The position numbers were made by a program, and so were the translations under genes. 60,318 nt of DNA. It comes from Pseudomonadota bacterium. GTDB taxonomy: Bacteria; Pseudomonadota; Gammaproteobacteria; Burkholderiales; Sulfuriferulaceae. Position 1 is the first letter of the stretch. Every line of letters begins with the position of its first letter. Location: positions 1-60,318 of the forward strand of contig JAJYPN010000016.1 of the NCBI GenBank assembly GCA_021795395.1. The letters are read 5' to 3'. Shown here in pieces: positions 1-7,549 of the stretch. Under the pieces are notes generated by a model, which searched no databases, was not told the DNA's origin, and was given only the letters and a program-made list of their open reading frames with translations.

Positions 1-114
1 GGTTACTTTCACGCCTTCTTCACGAAATGCCAATTCGGCTGGCGAAGGAAGGAAGTCGGGAACAATTCGAACCTTACCAAGCGATTCATCGGTGTATTTG
101 ATTTTCGCGCTCAT
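1..114 (-). CDS. brnA: BrnA-type antitoxin, 3' part cut by window edge
   Basis: The first 38 residues are visible and run off the left edge of the window. They begin MSAKIKYTDESLG and contain a PDFLPSPAELAF segment, typical of antitoxins paired with BrnT toxins. The expected C-terminal DNA-binding (ribbon-helix-helix) part lies outside. The gene overlaps the 3' end of the upstream BrnT gene by 29 bases in another frame, the usual toxin-first arrangement in which antitoxin translation is coupled to toxin. Known role of the family: BrnA binds and neutralises BrnT and represses the operon. Identification rests on the N-terminal segment and the partner gene. Confidence 0.75.
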   Translation of the reverse strand, partial: MSAKIKYTDESLGKVRIVPDFLPSPAELAFREEGVKVT

Positions 115-376
115 AGATGGCTTTTCCTTTGCGCCAATAACCGGCGCCGATGATTCGAATAACCGTTGCGCGGTAAGTGAACCGCACTGTGAGCACACCG
201 CCATCAACTTCGCCAAAGCAATAGAACCGCTCTTCGGTCTGGCTGTGTATCTCGTCCTTGGCAATCACGCGCTGCGGGTCCGCAAAGGCGTATTGGGCGC
301 TGGAAAAAGAGACTCCGTGCTTTACCTGATTCTCGACGTCCTTGTCGGGGTCCCAATCAAAGCGAGTTTTTGCCAT
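86..376 (-). CDS. brnT: BrnT-family ribonuclease toxin
   Basis: A 96-residue protein of the BrnT family (RelE-like fold), expected to be an RNase whose activity is held in check by BrnA. Near the N-terminus it has FDWDPDKDVENQVKHGVSF, and near the C-terminus the Arg-rich strand VRFTYRATVIRIIGAGYWRKG, both typical of the family. I chose the ATG at 376; a GTG two codons upstream (382) is the alternative. The antitoxin gene follows and overlaps its end. An inverted repeat at 409-424, upstream of the start, is a plausible site for autoregulation by the BrnT-BrnA complex. Length fits the family (about 90-100 residues). Confidence 0.85.
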   Translation of the reverse strand: MAKTRFDWDPDKDVENQVKHGVSFSSAQYAFADPQRVIAKDEIHSQTEERFYCFGEVDGGVLTVRFTYRATVIRIIGAGYWRKGKAIYERENQIHR

Positions 377-408
377 GGACACAGAGTAGCATTAAACCAT
401 ACAAAATA

Positions 409-424
409 CCATACGATGATATGG
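409..424 (-). promoter_or_regulatory. Inverted repeat upstream of brnT, possible operator
   Basis: CCATA-CGATGA-TATGG is a perfect 5-base inverted repeat about 30 bases upstream of the toxin start. A partial direct copy (CCATAC) lies next to it at 398-403. BrnA-type antitoxins repress their own promoters, so this is a reasonable operator candidate. The function is inferred from position only. Confidence 0.35.
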
Positions 425-432
425 TTGGCCCC

Positions 433-474
433 AACGCTCCGATTGAGCGTTACCGATCGATGAAATCGGTAACG
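433..474. repeat. Two interlocking hairpins between brnT and the cytochrome gene
   Basis: AACGCTC (433-439) pairs with GAGCGTT (445-451), and CGTTACCGAT (449-458) pairs with ATCGGTAACG (465-474). The two stems share the bases 449-451, so they exclude each other at the base of the stems. No T-run follows on either strand, so neither is a standard intrinsic terminator. The site lies just after the stop codon of the minus-strand cytochrome gene and upstream of the brnT promoter. Confidence 0.6.
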
Positions 475-489
475 AACTAACCAATTCCA

Positions 490-2532
490 TTAATACCGCG
501 CATCCTTGGGCTTGCCGCCGTTCGGCCAGTCGTTCTTTTTGTCCGGGAAATCGGGACGCGGCATATGCGAGAAGTACTCTCCTACATCGACGGCTTCTTG
601 GTCGGTCAAGCCGCCCTGGCCGAGCGGGAAGTTCAGCGTATTCGCCATCGGCATGTTGTTTTTGGCGAAAGCCGCTGCGGTATAGGTTCTGGCCATGCCG
701 GCGCCTATGTTATAGGATTCGCTGCCCCATAGCGGCGGGAATACATATGTACCGTTAGCTGCCTTGATGCCTTCTCCATTACTGCCGTGGCAGACGGCGC
801 ACTGGTTTTGATAGACCAGTTTGCCGTTGATCGGGTTCGGGACGATGCTTTTGCTGATTTTTCCTACGCCGCGACCGGGAATCGGGGATTTGGGTTTGAC
901 ATTGCTATGCATCCAGGCGGAATAGGCGACCATGGCCTCAAGTTCCCTGGAATTTCTGTCCAGCGGTTTGCCATTCATGGAGCGTTTGAAGCAGGCATTG
1001 ATCCGGTCCTTGAAATCGATGCTATGGCCCGAGCGTGGCGCGTAGGTAGGAAACAATGCGGCCACGCCGACATAAGGCGAGCCGAGTGCGACCGTTCCGG
1101 CGTTTAGATGGCAGCTGGTGCAATTCAGGCTGTTACCGACATTATGCGGCAGCAATGCCTTGGTTTCGTTCATCAGGCGCATGCCGTAGATCAATTGCCT
1201 GGCGTTCGGGCTATTGAGCATGGCGGCGAAGCGCGGTGTCACAAAGGCGGTGGGCGGCGTTGGCTTGAGCGCAATCTCGTCACGGATTTTCCGCACCTGA
1301 TCTGCGCTCACCGGTTCGCCCTGATTGCCCCATCGGGTGCGCATGAAGGTCACGATTTCGGCCAGTTCCTGATCGCTAAGGCTGCTGAAGTCGGGCATGC
1401 CGAAAGCGCGGGGAGTATGCTGGGTGGCGGCGGATTTCCAGCCGCTCAGGACGACATGGATCACTGAGGAGGGGTCATGCGATTGTACCGACAGATTGCT
1501 GGCCAGCGGCGGAAAAATAGCGCCCACACCGCGGCCGTCGAGTTGATGGCAGGTGGAGCAGAATTGGGTATAGCCCAGACCGCCTCGGGTGCTGTAGAGT
1601 TCGGCCGCCGTTGTCTGCGCACTCACCGCCGGGTTTCGGGCGGTGGTCGATTGGGCGCCGGGCGACAGCGATTTGAGATAGTCGGCCATCGCAGCCAGAT
1701 CGCTGTCGCTGAAGAATTGGGTACTGAAATGCACGACTTCAGTCATGCTGCCGTACGCAGAAGCGTTGTCGTTATGCCCGGTTTTAAGAAACCGCGCGAT
1801 GTCGGGCGCCGACCAGAGATTGCGCAAGCCGACCGCGCGCCAGGCCTCGACCGTGGCGCCTGCCAGAAAGTACTTGCCATCGGGGCCATCGTCGCTCATG
1901 GCTTTTTCCTGGAAGGCAATGCCGCGCGGAGTATGGCATGAACCGCAATGACCCAGTCCTTCGATCAGATACGCGCCGCGATTCCACTGTACGGATTTCG
2001 CCGGATTGGGTTTATAAGGCTGGTCGTCGAGAAATACCGTGTTCCAACCGGCAAGGCCGACGCGCATGCTGAACGGCCATTGCATGTGATTGGGCTGGTT
2101 GATCTGGTAAACCGGCGTTACGCCGTGCATCAAATAGGTGTAAAGCACACGCATGTCGGCATCGCTGATCTTGGCGAATGACGGATACGGCATCGCGGGG
2201 TAGAGATTGTGCCCGTCCGCCGCTACGCCTTGCCGCATGACGCGTACAAATTGCGCATAGGTATAGCTGCCGATGCCGGTTTTGACGTCGGGGGTAATGT
2301 TGGTGGAATGAATGATGCCGAACGGCGTCTTCATTTCAAGGCCGCCCGCCAGCGGTTTGCCTCCCGGCGCAGTATGGCAGGCGAAGCAATCGCCGAGCTG
2401 GGCGACATAGCGCCCCTGATTGATGGCGTCGTTAGCGGACGGCGTAGTAATCGGAGCGGCAAAAACCGGCATGATAAGGAAAAACGATAAGATGATTTTT
2501 ATAGGATTCATATTTTTTATCAAGAATGGCAT
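490..2532 (-). CDS. Pentaheme cytochrome c: AdhB-like triheme part fused to TsdA-like diheme thiosulfate dehydrogenase
   Basis: A 680-residue exported protein with five CXXCH haem sites at about residues 49-53, 196-200, 325-329, 471-475 and 578-582. A hydrophobic signal segment occupies residues 8-25. Residues 30-410 resemble the three-haem cytochrome subunit of membrane alcohol/aldehyde/gluconate dehydrogenases. Residues 435-665 resemble the diheme thiosulfate dehydrogenase TsdA: first haem in NCTSCHLNAG, then INACFKRSMNGKPL with a Cys at 514 matching the Cys axial ligand of the catalytic TsdA haem, then the second haem CAVCHG. The start at 2532 has AGGGA seven bases upstream. Expected site is the periplasm, where it could oxidise thiosulfate to tetrathionate and pass electrons along its own triheme arm. 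The fusion is seen; the activity is inferred. No dehydrogenase large subunit lies beside it. Confidence 0.82.
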   Translation of the reverse strand: MPFLIKNMNPIKIILSFFLIMPVFAAPITTPSANDAINQGRYVAQLGDCFACHTAPGGKPLAGGLEMKTPFGIIHSTNITPDVKTGIGSYTYAQFVRVMRQGVAADGHNLYPAMPYPSFAKISDADMRVLYTYLMHGVTPVYQINQPNHMQWPFSMRVGLAGWNTVFLDDQPYKPNPAKSVQWNRGAYLIEGLGHCGSCHTPRGIAFQEKAMSDDGPDGKYFLAGATVEAWRAVGLRNLWSAPDIARFLKTGHNDNASAYGSMTEVVHFSTQFFSDSDLAAMADYLKSLSPGAQSTTARNPAVSAQTTAAELYSTRGGLGYTQFCSTCHQLDGRGVGAIFPPLASNLSVQSHDPSSVIHVVLSGWKSAATQHTPRAFGMPDFSSLSDQELAEIVTFMRTRWGNQGEPVSADQVRKIRDEIALKPTPPTAFVTPRFAAMLNSPNARQLIYGMRLMNETKALLPHNVGNSLNCTSCHLNAGTVALGSPYVGVAALFPTYAPRSGHSIDFKDRINACFKRSMNGKPLDRNSRELEAMVAYSAWMHSNVKPKSPIPGRGVGKISKSIVPNPINGKLVYQNQCAVCHGSNGEGIKAANGTYVFPPLWGSESYNIGAGMARTYTAAAFAKNNMPMANTLNFPLGQGGLTDQEAVDVGEYFSHMPRPDFPDKKNDWPNGGKPKDARY

Positions 2533-2729
2533 TTATATTCCCTGTTAGTATATCGGTGACGTCGCTATCATCGATTTAATCGTCGTATTTTAATAATAAA
2601 TTTGTAATTTACAAAACATGTTATTTTTGTATTATTGAGTTATTTTCCAATTAATTAATTTTTTGCTTGAAATAACAGCGAATTCTCATAAAAAAAACAG
2701 GTTACTGTCAGAAATTCCGGCAAAAATGG

Positions 2730-2882
2730 AAGATGCACCGGCGTTATCTGGTGATGGAGCTTATTCGCGAGAAGCATCGGTCAGCCATCATCACTTATCG
2801 CAGCACAAATATTCGACTTATTTTCGTTCGTCGATCACGAATTGATGAGGTAACACTTTATGAAAGCGAAAGGTTTCGATAA
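2730..2882 (+). pseudogene. Degenerate BrnT-like toxin fragment
   Basis: The frame ending with the stop at 2880-2882 encodes a C-terminal BrnT-like segment: EKHRSAIITYRSTNIRLI, then FVRRSRIDEVTLYE. It has the alternating strand, Arg-rich pattern and final YE of the family. No start codon or N-terminal half (the FEWDPxK...KHGVSF part) precedes it in any frame. The piece overlaps the start of the next fragment in a different frame, as intact brnT-brnA pairs do. I read it as the truncated remains of a second BrnTA pair, unrelated in sequence to the intact one at 86-376. Confidence 0.5.
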
Positions 2883-2970
2883 AAAATTTGACGAGGGTGC
2901 CGATATTATTGCTGCGTTGGACTTATCTGAAGCACTTGCCGAACGTCTTGAAAATACGGATTCCGGTTAA
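2860..2970 (+). pseudogene. Truncated BrnA-like antitoxin fragment
   Basis: ATG at 2860 opens a 36-residue frame, MKAKGFDKKFDEGADIIAAL and onward, matching the N-terminus of the MKA(K/R)EFDKKFD class of antitoxins that accompany BrnT toxins. It ends at TAA 2968-2970, before the ribbon-helix-helix segment that family members need. The same frame stays open after the stop to 3108, but that stretch does not look like BrnA. With the overlapping toxin fragment it marks a decayed toxin-antitoxin locus. It could still be transcribed; I cannot tell. Confidence 0.5.
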
Positions 2971-3245
2971 AGCTGGTTAACGGTACCGGGTGAACATGTT
3001 TTTGGCGAGAATGCCGATATGAGCATTCCTATCGGATTGCTTCGTGCAACACGTCGGATAATAGCCACTTTTGCCGTTCGATCACGAAGTGAATCAAGCC
3101 AATCCTGATAAAAATCGTTTTCATTCTCATTGAGATAATGGATTATCTGGCATATGGTCTATTAGCTTATAAGCGAATTATGGCGAGCGGATTGTTTGAT
3201 CACGAATCCCATGGCCGCCTGTTCAGTTGTCGGCGGTGCTGTTTT
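2971..3245. other. Non-coding gap with a short dispersed repeat
   Basis: No convincing gene. CGATCACGAA occurs at 2832-2841 (inside the toxin remnant) and again at 3079-3088, and GATCACGAA a third time at 3198-3206. The copies are spaced irregularly, so this is not a CRISPR-like array. The region looks like decayed accessory DNA between the cytochrome gene and the SemiSWEET gene. Confidence 0.4.
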
Positions 3246-3506
3246 CTACCTTTTGCGATATCTGAATTTGAGTACGAGTATCACCATCGCCAGTACCAGC
3301 GTAATCGCGTTGGCCGCAATGACCGGCCAAGCCTCGAGGAGAATGCCGTAGCATAACCAGAGCGTGACGCCGGCGATAAATATGACGAACATGCTGGTTG
3401 AGATGTCGTCGCCCTTTTTGGTGCGCCAGATTCTGACGACCTGCGGAATGAAGGAGATAGTAGTTAAACTCCCGGCGATCAGACCCAACCAATCCTGCTG
3501 GTTCAA
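3246..3506 (-). CDS. SemiSWEET-type small sugar transporter
   Basis: An 86-residue membrane protein with three predicted transmembrane helices, the size of one SemiSWEET triple-helix bundle; family members work as dimers to move sugars across the inner membrane. The PQ-loop motif is present as SFIPQVVRIWRTKK (Pro21-Gln22), followed by a helix starting ISTSMFVIF. The start is a TTG six bases after the stop of the upstream gene; no ATG is available in frame before the conserved PQ helix. The two genes are therefore probably co-transcribed. The substrate cannot be read from the sequence. Confidence 0.82.
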   Translation of the reverse strand: MNQQDWLGLIAGSLTTISFIPQVVRIWRTKKGDDISTSMFVIFIAGVTLWLCYGILLEAWPVIAANAITLVLAMVILVLKFRYRKR

Positions 3507-3512
3507 AATACG

Positions 3513-3977
3513 TTACCAGTACGGGTTGATAGGAAAACCCATGCCCATTCCGCCCCAGGGGCCGAACATCGGGCCGAAGCCGGGACCGAAACCTGGTCCG
3601 CCCCACATCCCTCCCCAGGTATCCATGTAAACCGGATAATAAGGCGGCATGGGCGCGTCGGTCAGCGTGGCATGAGCTCCGAGTATCAAAGCCAGTTTGT
3701 CGGCGTTGGCGGGCTGTAAAATGCCTTTTACTTCCAGCCATTGTCCGGGGCCGAATTTAGCCGGGTCGTAATAGCCGAATACGCAGGTCTTGAATTTGTC
3801 AGGGCTGGCCTGCTCCGGCGTATTGCCGGATTTTTGCAGTTCGAAGCAGGTGTCTTCCCCGGCGCGGTACGTGCTCACGATCTGTCCCGTCCAGTCGACT
3901 GCAGGGCCGCCGGGATCAAAATCGGCGCGGGCGGCAGAGATAAACGTACATCCCAGAACAAATAGCCATAGTCGCAT
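3513..3977 (-). CDS. Slp-like exported protein with Gly/Phe/Pro-rich tail
   Basis: A 154-residue protein with a cleavable signal peptide (about residues 1-18, ending SAARA). Its middle part has the pattern of Slp-family outer-membrane lipoproteins: VDWTGQIVSTY near residue 28 and a FGYYDPAKFGPGQWLEVKG stretch near residues 67-85. A lipobox-like LFVLGC lies at residues 5-10, but it is close to the N-terminus and may not be used. The C-terminal third is unusual: repeated GFGP/MWGG/GMG units with almost no charge, ending NPYW. GGAG lies about nine bases before the ATG. It precedes the SemiSWEET gene. Function unknown; Slp is linked to starvation and acid stress in enterobacteria. Confidence 0.55.
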   Translation of the reverse strand: MRLWLFVLGCTFISAARADFDPGGPAVDWTGQIVSTYRAGEDTCFELQKSGNTPEQASPDKFKTCVFGYYDPAKFGPGQWLEVKGILQPANADKLALILGAHATLTDAPMPPYYPVYMDTWGGMWGGPGFGPGFGPMFGPWGGMGMGFPINPYW

Positions 3978-4033
3978 GATGTGGAACTCCGTAGAATAGT
4001 ACTTGGAGATATCTTACTATAGAGAGCTGGCTG

Positions 4034-4708
4034 ATGACCGACAAGACAACGCAAATTACCTTACATCCCCGCGAAGCCAGGACCGCAGTTGCGCTGCACT
4101 GGGAGACGTACCCTGGCAGTTTCAAAGGGTTGCATATACAAACGGCGGAATTGGATAGCGGCGATTACGATCTGGGCGGCGGGGTAGTGGTCGAGCGCAA
4201 ATCGGCCACCGATTTTACGCTGACGATCATGGACAAGCGGCTGATGGGCGAAGTTGGCAAGCTTAAATCCAGTTGCGATCAGCCGATATATATCGTTGAA
4301 GGCGATATTTACGCCGGCCGTTTTCATACCGATCCGATCGTCGTGCGTGAGGCGATAGCTTGGATGACGGTGTTACAGGGCGTACCTCTGGTGCCCAGTC
4401 CGAGCGAAGCGTTTACCGCCGAATTATTGTTTGCCATGGCGACCCAGGCTCAACACGGTTATGGCAGCCCGGTCGTGATGCGCAATAGCAAGCCGTTCGA
4501 TCCGCGTACCGGCCAATCGTATCTGGTGGAAGGTTTGCCGGGTGTCAATCATGCCGCTGCCCAGGCATTGCTGGATCGGTTTGGCAGCGCTGCCGGAGTG
4601 TTTTGCGCTCCCGTCGAAGAGATGGAGCAGGTTCCGGGAATCACCAGCCAAGCGGCCATACGCATACGCAAGGTGCTCGATGCGCACTGGTCGGGAAGTG
4701 CGCAATAA
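4034..4708 (+). CDS. ERCC4-domain nuclease with C-terminal helix-hairpin-helix
   Basis: A 224-residue protein. Residues 10-140 form an ERCC4 (XPF/MUS81/Hef type) nuclease domain with GDYDLGGGVVVERKSATDF: Asp44, Glu54-Arg55-Lys56 and Asp60 match the metal-binding GDx(n)ERKxxxD motif. Residues about 165-220 hold two helix-hairpin-helix units (VEGLPGVNHAAAQALL and MEQVPGITSQAAIRI) for DNA binding. The layout is that of the nuclease half of archaeal Hef or XPF, without a helicase. Expected activity is structure-specific cutting of branched DNA in the cytoplasm; this is inferred. Its stop shares one base with the next start (TAATG), so it is probably translated together with the FIST gene. The family is scarce in bacteria. 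Confidence 0.85.
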   Translation: MTDKTTQITLHPREARTAVALHWETYPGSFKGLHIQTAELDSGDYDLGGGVVVERKSATDFTLTIMDKRLMGEVGKLKSSCDQPIYIVEGDIYAGRFHTDPIVVREAIAWMTVLQGVPLVPSPSEAFTAELLFAMATQAQHGYGSPVVMRNSKPFDPRTGQSYLVEGLPGVNHAAAQALLDRFGSAAGVFCAPVEEMEQVPGITSQAAIRIRKVLDAHWSGSAQ

Positions 4709-5832
4709 TGGACAGACAGCCATTTCGTTTTGCGCATTCCGCAATCGGCCTGTGGGGCGAAGCGGTGCGGGATTGCGTGCGCCAGCTGTCTCCTGTTCCG
4801 GAATCCGCCAATCTGGGTTTTGTCTATGTTACTGATCTATATGCCAATCGCGTGCCCGAGATACTGGCCGAATTGCGTGAACAGACTGGCGTAGAACAAT
4901 GGACGGGTTCGGTCGGATTAGGGATTTGCGGCGGTAATTGCGAATATCTGGACGAATCGGCAATAGCCGTGATGCTGGGCGAATTTCCGGAAGAATCGTT
5001 TCAGGTGTTTGCTCCTCTGGCCGATGCCGAGCTGGCAGCACAACATTTCGGCGATTTTGCAGTGCATGACCGGCCGGCCTATTTTGCGCTGATGCATGCT
5101 GACGGTCGCAATCCCGATATCGCCCGGCTGATCGAAACCACGGCTGCAGGCTTGTCCAGCGGTTTTATTGCAGGCGGATTGAGCAGTTCGCGATTTCAGG
5201 CATTGCAGGTTGCGAATGGGGCGGTGCAGGGAGGCGTATCCGGAGTGATGTTCAACGATAAGGTGAACGTGCTTACGCGTTTGACCCAGGGAGTGACGCC
5301 AATAGGACCGAGGCACAGGGTATCCTCCAGTCAGGACAATATTCTGATCAATCTGGATGGGCGTTCCGCTTTGGAGGTTCTGTATGAAGATATAGGAGAA
5401 ATTCTGTCGCGCGACTTGCAGCGGGCCGCCGGCTATATTTTCGCCGCATTGAGCATACCCGGTTCGGACAGCCGGGATTATCTCGTGCGCAACTTGATCG
5501 GCGCCGATACGACGGAAGGGCTGGTTGCCATCAATGAAATCGTGCCCGAGCAGGCTGAAATCCTGTTTTGCCGGCGCGACGCCCAGGCTGCGGAACAGGA
5601 TATGCTGAACATGCTGCGCGATCTGCAGGAAAATTTATCGGTCAGACCCCGCGGTGCCGTGTATTATTCCTGTTTGGGCAGGGGCGAAAGCCTATTCGGT
5701 ACAAAATCGGCCGAAGTGTCGTTGATACAGAAGATGCTGGACGACATTCCGCTGGTGGGGTTTTTTGCGAACGGCGAAATTTCACACGATCGCTTATATA
5801 GTTATACCGGAGTGTTAACCGTATTTATTTAG
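4708..5832 (+). CDS. FIST-domain sensor protein
   Basis: A 374-residue protein with FIST_N (about residues 25-220; GFVYVTDLYANRVPEILAEL, then the GLSSGFIAGGLSS segment) and FIST_C (about 225-365; ending CLGRGESLFG, then PLVGFFANGEI). FIST domains are proposed small-ligand (amino-acid-like) sensors in signal transduction. No output domain is attached, so it probably acts through a partner. The ATG at 4708 overlaps the stop of the ERCC4 nuclease gene by one base, which decides the start over an upstream in-frame alternative at 4603. A short gene of unknown function follows after 30 bases. Pairing with a nuclease gene is uncommon. Confidence 0.85.
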   Translation: MDRQPFRFAHSAIGLWGEAVRDCVRQLSPVPESANLGFVYVTDLYANRVPEILAELREQTGVEQWTGSVGLGICGGNCEYLDESAIAVMLGEFPEESFQVFAPLADAELAAQHFGDFAVHDRPAYFALMHADGRNPDIARLIETTAAGLSSGFIAGGLSSSRFQALQVANGAVQGGVSGVMFNDKVNVLTRLTQGVTPIGPRHRVSSSQDNILINLDGRSALEVLYEDIGEILSRDLQRAAGYIFAALSIPGSDSRDYLVRNLIGADTTEGLVAINEIVPEQAEILFCRRDAQAAEQDMLNMLRDLQENLSVRPRGAVYYSCLGRGESLFGTKSAEVSLIQKMLDDIPLVGFFANGEISHDRLYSYTGVLTVFI

Positions 5833-5862
5833 CGATTTCATAGCCTTTTATTCGAGAAGATC

Positions 5863-6108
5863 ATGTCACAAACAGTACAGGAAATTTCCATGTTGCGTAA
5901 CGAACTGGAAATGTTGATGCGCGAACGCGATATTCTGTTGAAAGTCAGCGGAGCGGCCGCATTGTTCGTCGCTGAACTCGATAGCGTACAATTGCCGGAA
6001 ACGGCGTTGGACGCAGCCGAAATCCTGGCGGAATCGCTGAATCAGCTGACCGAAGATACGTTGCAGGATGCGCTGAGCGCCGTTAAAAATACGCTTAAAT
6101 TGGTTTAA
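5863..6108 (+). CDS. Small helical protein of unknown function
   Basis: An 81-residue acidic, almost wholly helical protein. Residues 5-28 have a heptad pattern (ISMLRNELEMLMRERDILLK) suggesting a short coiled coil. The rest is Leu/Ala/Glu-rich with no Cys, His or Trp. I do not recognise a family. It follows the FIST gene by 30 bases on the same strand and is convergent with rfbD, so it is the last gene of the nuclease-FIST unit. A coiled-coil partner for the FIST sensor would fit, but that is a guess. Confidence 0.6.
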   Translation: MSQTVQEISMLRNELEMLMRERDILLKVSGAAALFVAELDSVQLPETALDAAEILAESLNQLTEDTLQDALSAVKNTLKLV

Positions 6109-6138
6109 AAAGCAGACGCTGGCTTCGATATGCCATGG

Positions 6139-7002
6139 CTATCCCATGCATAAATCCAAAGCGGTTTCCCAGTCGGGCAGCGCTATGCCAAATTTCGCAT
6201 ACAACTTGTCGCCGGACAGTACGGAATTTGCGGGGCGCCGGGCAGGTGTCGGATATTGGCTGGAAGGGATGGGATGCAACAGGATCTTTTTGCCTTCGGG
6301 CAAATTTGTTCTGGTCAGGATAGCGCTGGCAAAAGCATGCCAGGTTGTCGTGCCGCGATTGGTAAGATGATAAATTCCGGACATGTTGCGTTCTGTTGAA
6401 AACGGCTTTTGAGACAGAATTTGTGCTGTGGCTTCTGCTATCATTCGGGACCAGGTCGGCGCGCCGAACTGGTCGGCGACGATGTTGAGCTGGTCGCGCT
6501 CCTTGAATAGGCGCTGCATGGTCAGCAGGAAATTCCCGCCGCGCAGTCCGTAAACCCAACTGGTGCGTAAAATCAGATGCGGGATGCCGGAGGCGATGAC
6601 CGCCTGTTCGCCTTCCAGTTTTGTTTTGCCGTATATGCCCAGCGGACTGGCAGGATCGGTTTCGGCATAGGCGCCGGATTTGCTGCCGTCGAAGACGTAA
6701 TCGGTGGAATAATGCACCATGGTCGCCCCCGATTTGGCGGCTTCCTCGGCCATGATAGCCGGCGCTATCGCGTTGGCGGCTCGAGCCAGTTCGGGTTCTG
6801 TTTCGGCTTTATCGACCGCGGTGTAAGCCGCGGGATTGACAATGAGATCAGGTTGTAATTCTCGCAGGTAACGGCGTAGCGCCGAGGCATCGGTCAAATC
6901 AAGCTGTTGCCGCGTCGGCGCGGCGACGGTGCCAAGCGTGGCCAGTGTGCGTTGCAGCTCCCAGCCGACCTGTCCGCGAGCGCCGCTCAGAAATATGTTC
7001 AT
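6139..7002 (-). CDS. rfbD: dTDP-4-dehydrorhamnose reductase
   Basis: A 287-residue short-chain dehydrogenase. It starts MNIFLSGARGQVGWEL with the GxxGxxG nucleotide motif, has VHYSTDYVFDG and the YGKTKLEGE catalytic Tyr-xxx-Lys segment. It catalyses the last step of dTDP-L-rhamnose synthesis using NAD(P)H in the cytoplasm. The ATG at 7002 overlaps the rfbC stop (ATGA), which decides the start over an in-frame option five codons upstream. Last gene of the rfbB-rfbA-rfbC-rfbD operon. Convergent with the small gene ending at 6108. Confidence 0.96.
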   Translation of the reverse strand: MNIFLSGARGQVGWELQRTLATLGTVAAPTRQQLDLTDASALRRYLRELQPDLIVNPAAYTAVDKAETEPELARAANAIAPAIMAEEAAKSGATMVHYSTDYVFDGSKSGAYAETDPASPLGIYGKTKLEGEQAVIASGIPHLILRTSWVYGLRGGNFLLTMQRLFKERDQLNIVADQFGAPTWSRMIAEATAQILSQKPFSTERNMSGIYHLTNRGTTTWHAFASAILTRTNLPEGKKILLHPIPSSQYPTPARRPANSVLSGDKLYAKFGIALPDWETALDLCMG

Positions 7003-7541
7003 GCGAATACGTCGCAACGCGCTAAAGGCAGTCCGGCAGCATCTTTGGCGGCGATGACGGGTTCGCCGGAAACCGGCCAGTCTATGCCCAGCGCGGGATC
7101 GTTCCAGAGCAAACTGCGCTCGAATTCCGGCGCCCAGTAATCGGTCGTCTTGTACAGGAATTCGGCGGTATCCGACGTCACTACAAAACCGTGCGCAAAG
7201 CCCGGAGGAATCCAGGCCATGCGTTTATTGTCGGCGGAGAGGTCCATACCTACCCATTTTCCGAAGTAGGGCGAGGATTTGCGTAAATCGACAGCGACGT
7301 CGTATACACTGCCGGCAATCACCCGTACCAGTTTGCCTTGAGTATGCCGGATCTGGTAATGCAGTCCGCGCAAAACGCCGCGGGCAGAACGCGAGTGATT
7401 GTCCTGTACGAAATCGTCAGGGATGCCGGCTTCGGTCATGACGCGCCGGTTATAACTTTCATAAAAAAACCCCCGTTCGTCGCCGTAGACTTTCGGTTCT
7501 ATGATCAGTACGTCAGGAATGCGGGTAGGAATAATATTCAT
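6999..7541 (-). CDS. rfbC: dTDP-4-dehydrorhamnose 3,5-epimerase
   Basis: A 180-residue cupin enzyme, the usual length. It shows ERGFFYESYN near residue 23, the catalytic-His segment FVQDNHSRS, and RGVLRGLHYQI. It epimerises C3 and C5 of the 4-keto-6-deoxy sugar made by RfbB, giving the substrate of RfbD. Its stop overlaps the rfbD start by four bases and it follows rfbA by eight bases, so the genes are translationally packed. The product, dTDP-L-rhamnose, is also the donor for EarP, encoded at 21.1-22.3 kb. Confidence 0.96.
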   Translation of the reverse strand: MNIIPTRIPDVLIIEPKVYGDERGFFYESYNRRVMTEAGIPDDFVQDNHSRSARGVLRGLHYQIRHTQGKLVRVIAGSVYDVAVDLRKSSPYFGKWVGMDLSADNKRMAWIPPGFAHGFVVTSDTAEFLYKTTDYWAPEFERSLLWNDPALGIDWPVSGEPVIAAKDAAGLPLARCDVFA

Positions 7542-7549
7542 GGTTCAAT

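Noticed and set aside
2663..2845. 60-codon plus-strand frame with an ATG-like start after the cytochrome gene
   Set aside because: No ribosome site or family; the BrnT-like fragment in another frame explains the coding look better.
2832..3206. Three copies of GATCACGAA as a possible CRISPR-like array
   Set aside because: Repeat is too short and the spacing (about 247 and 119 bases) is irregular.
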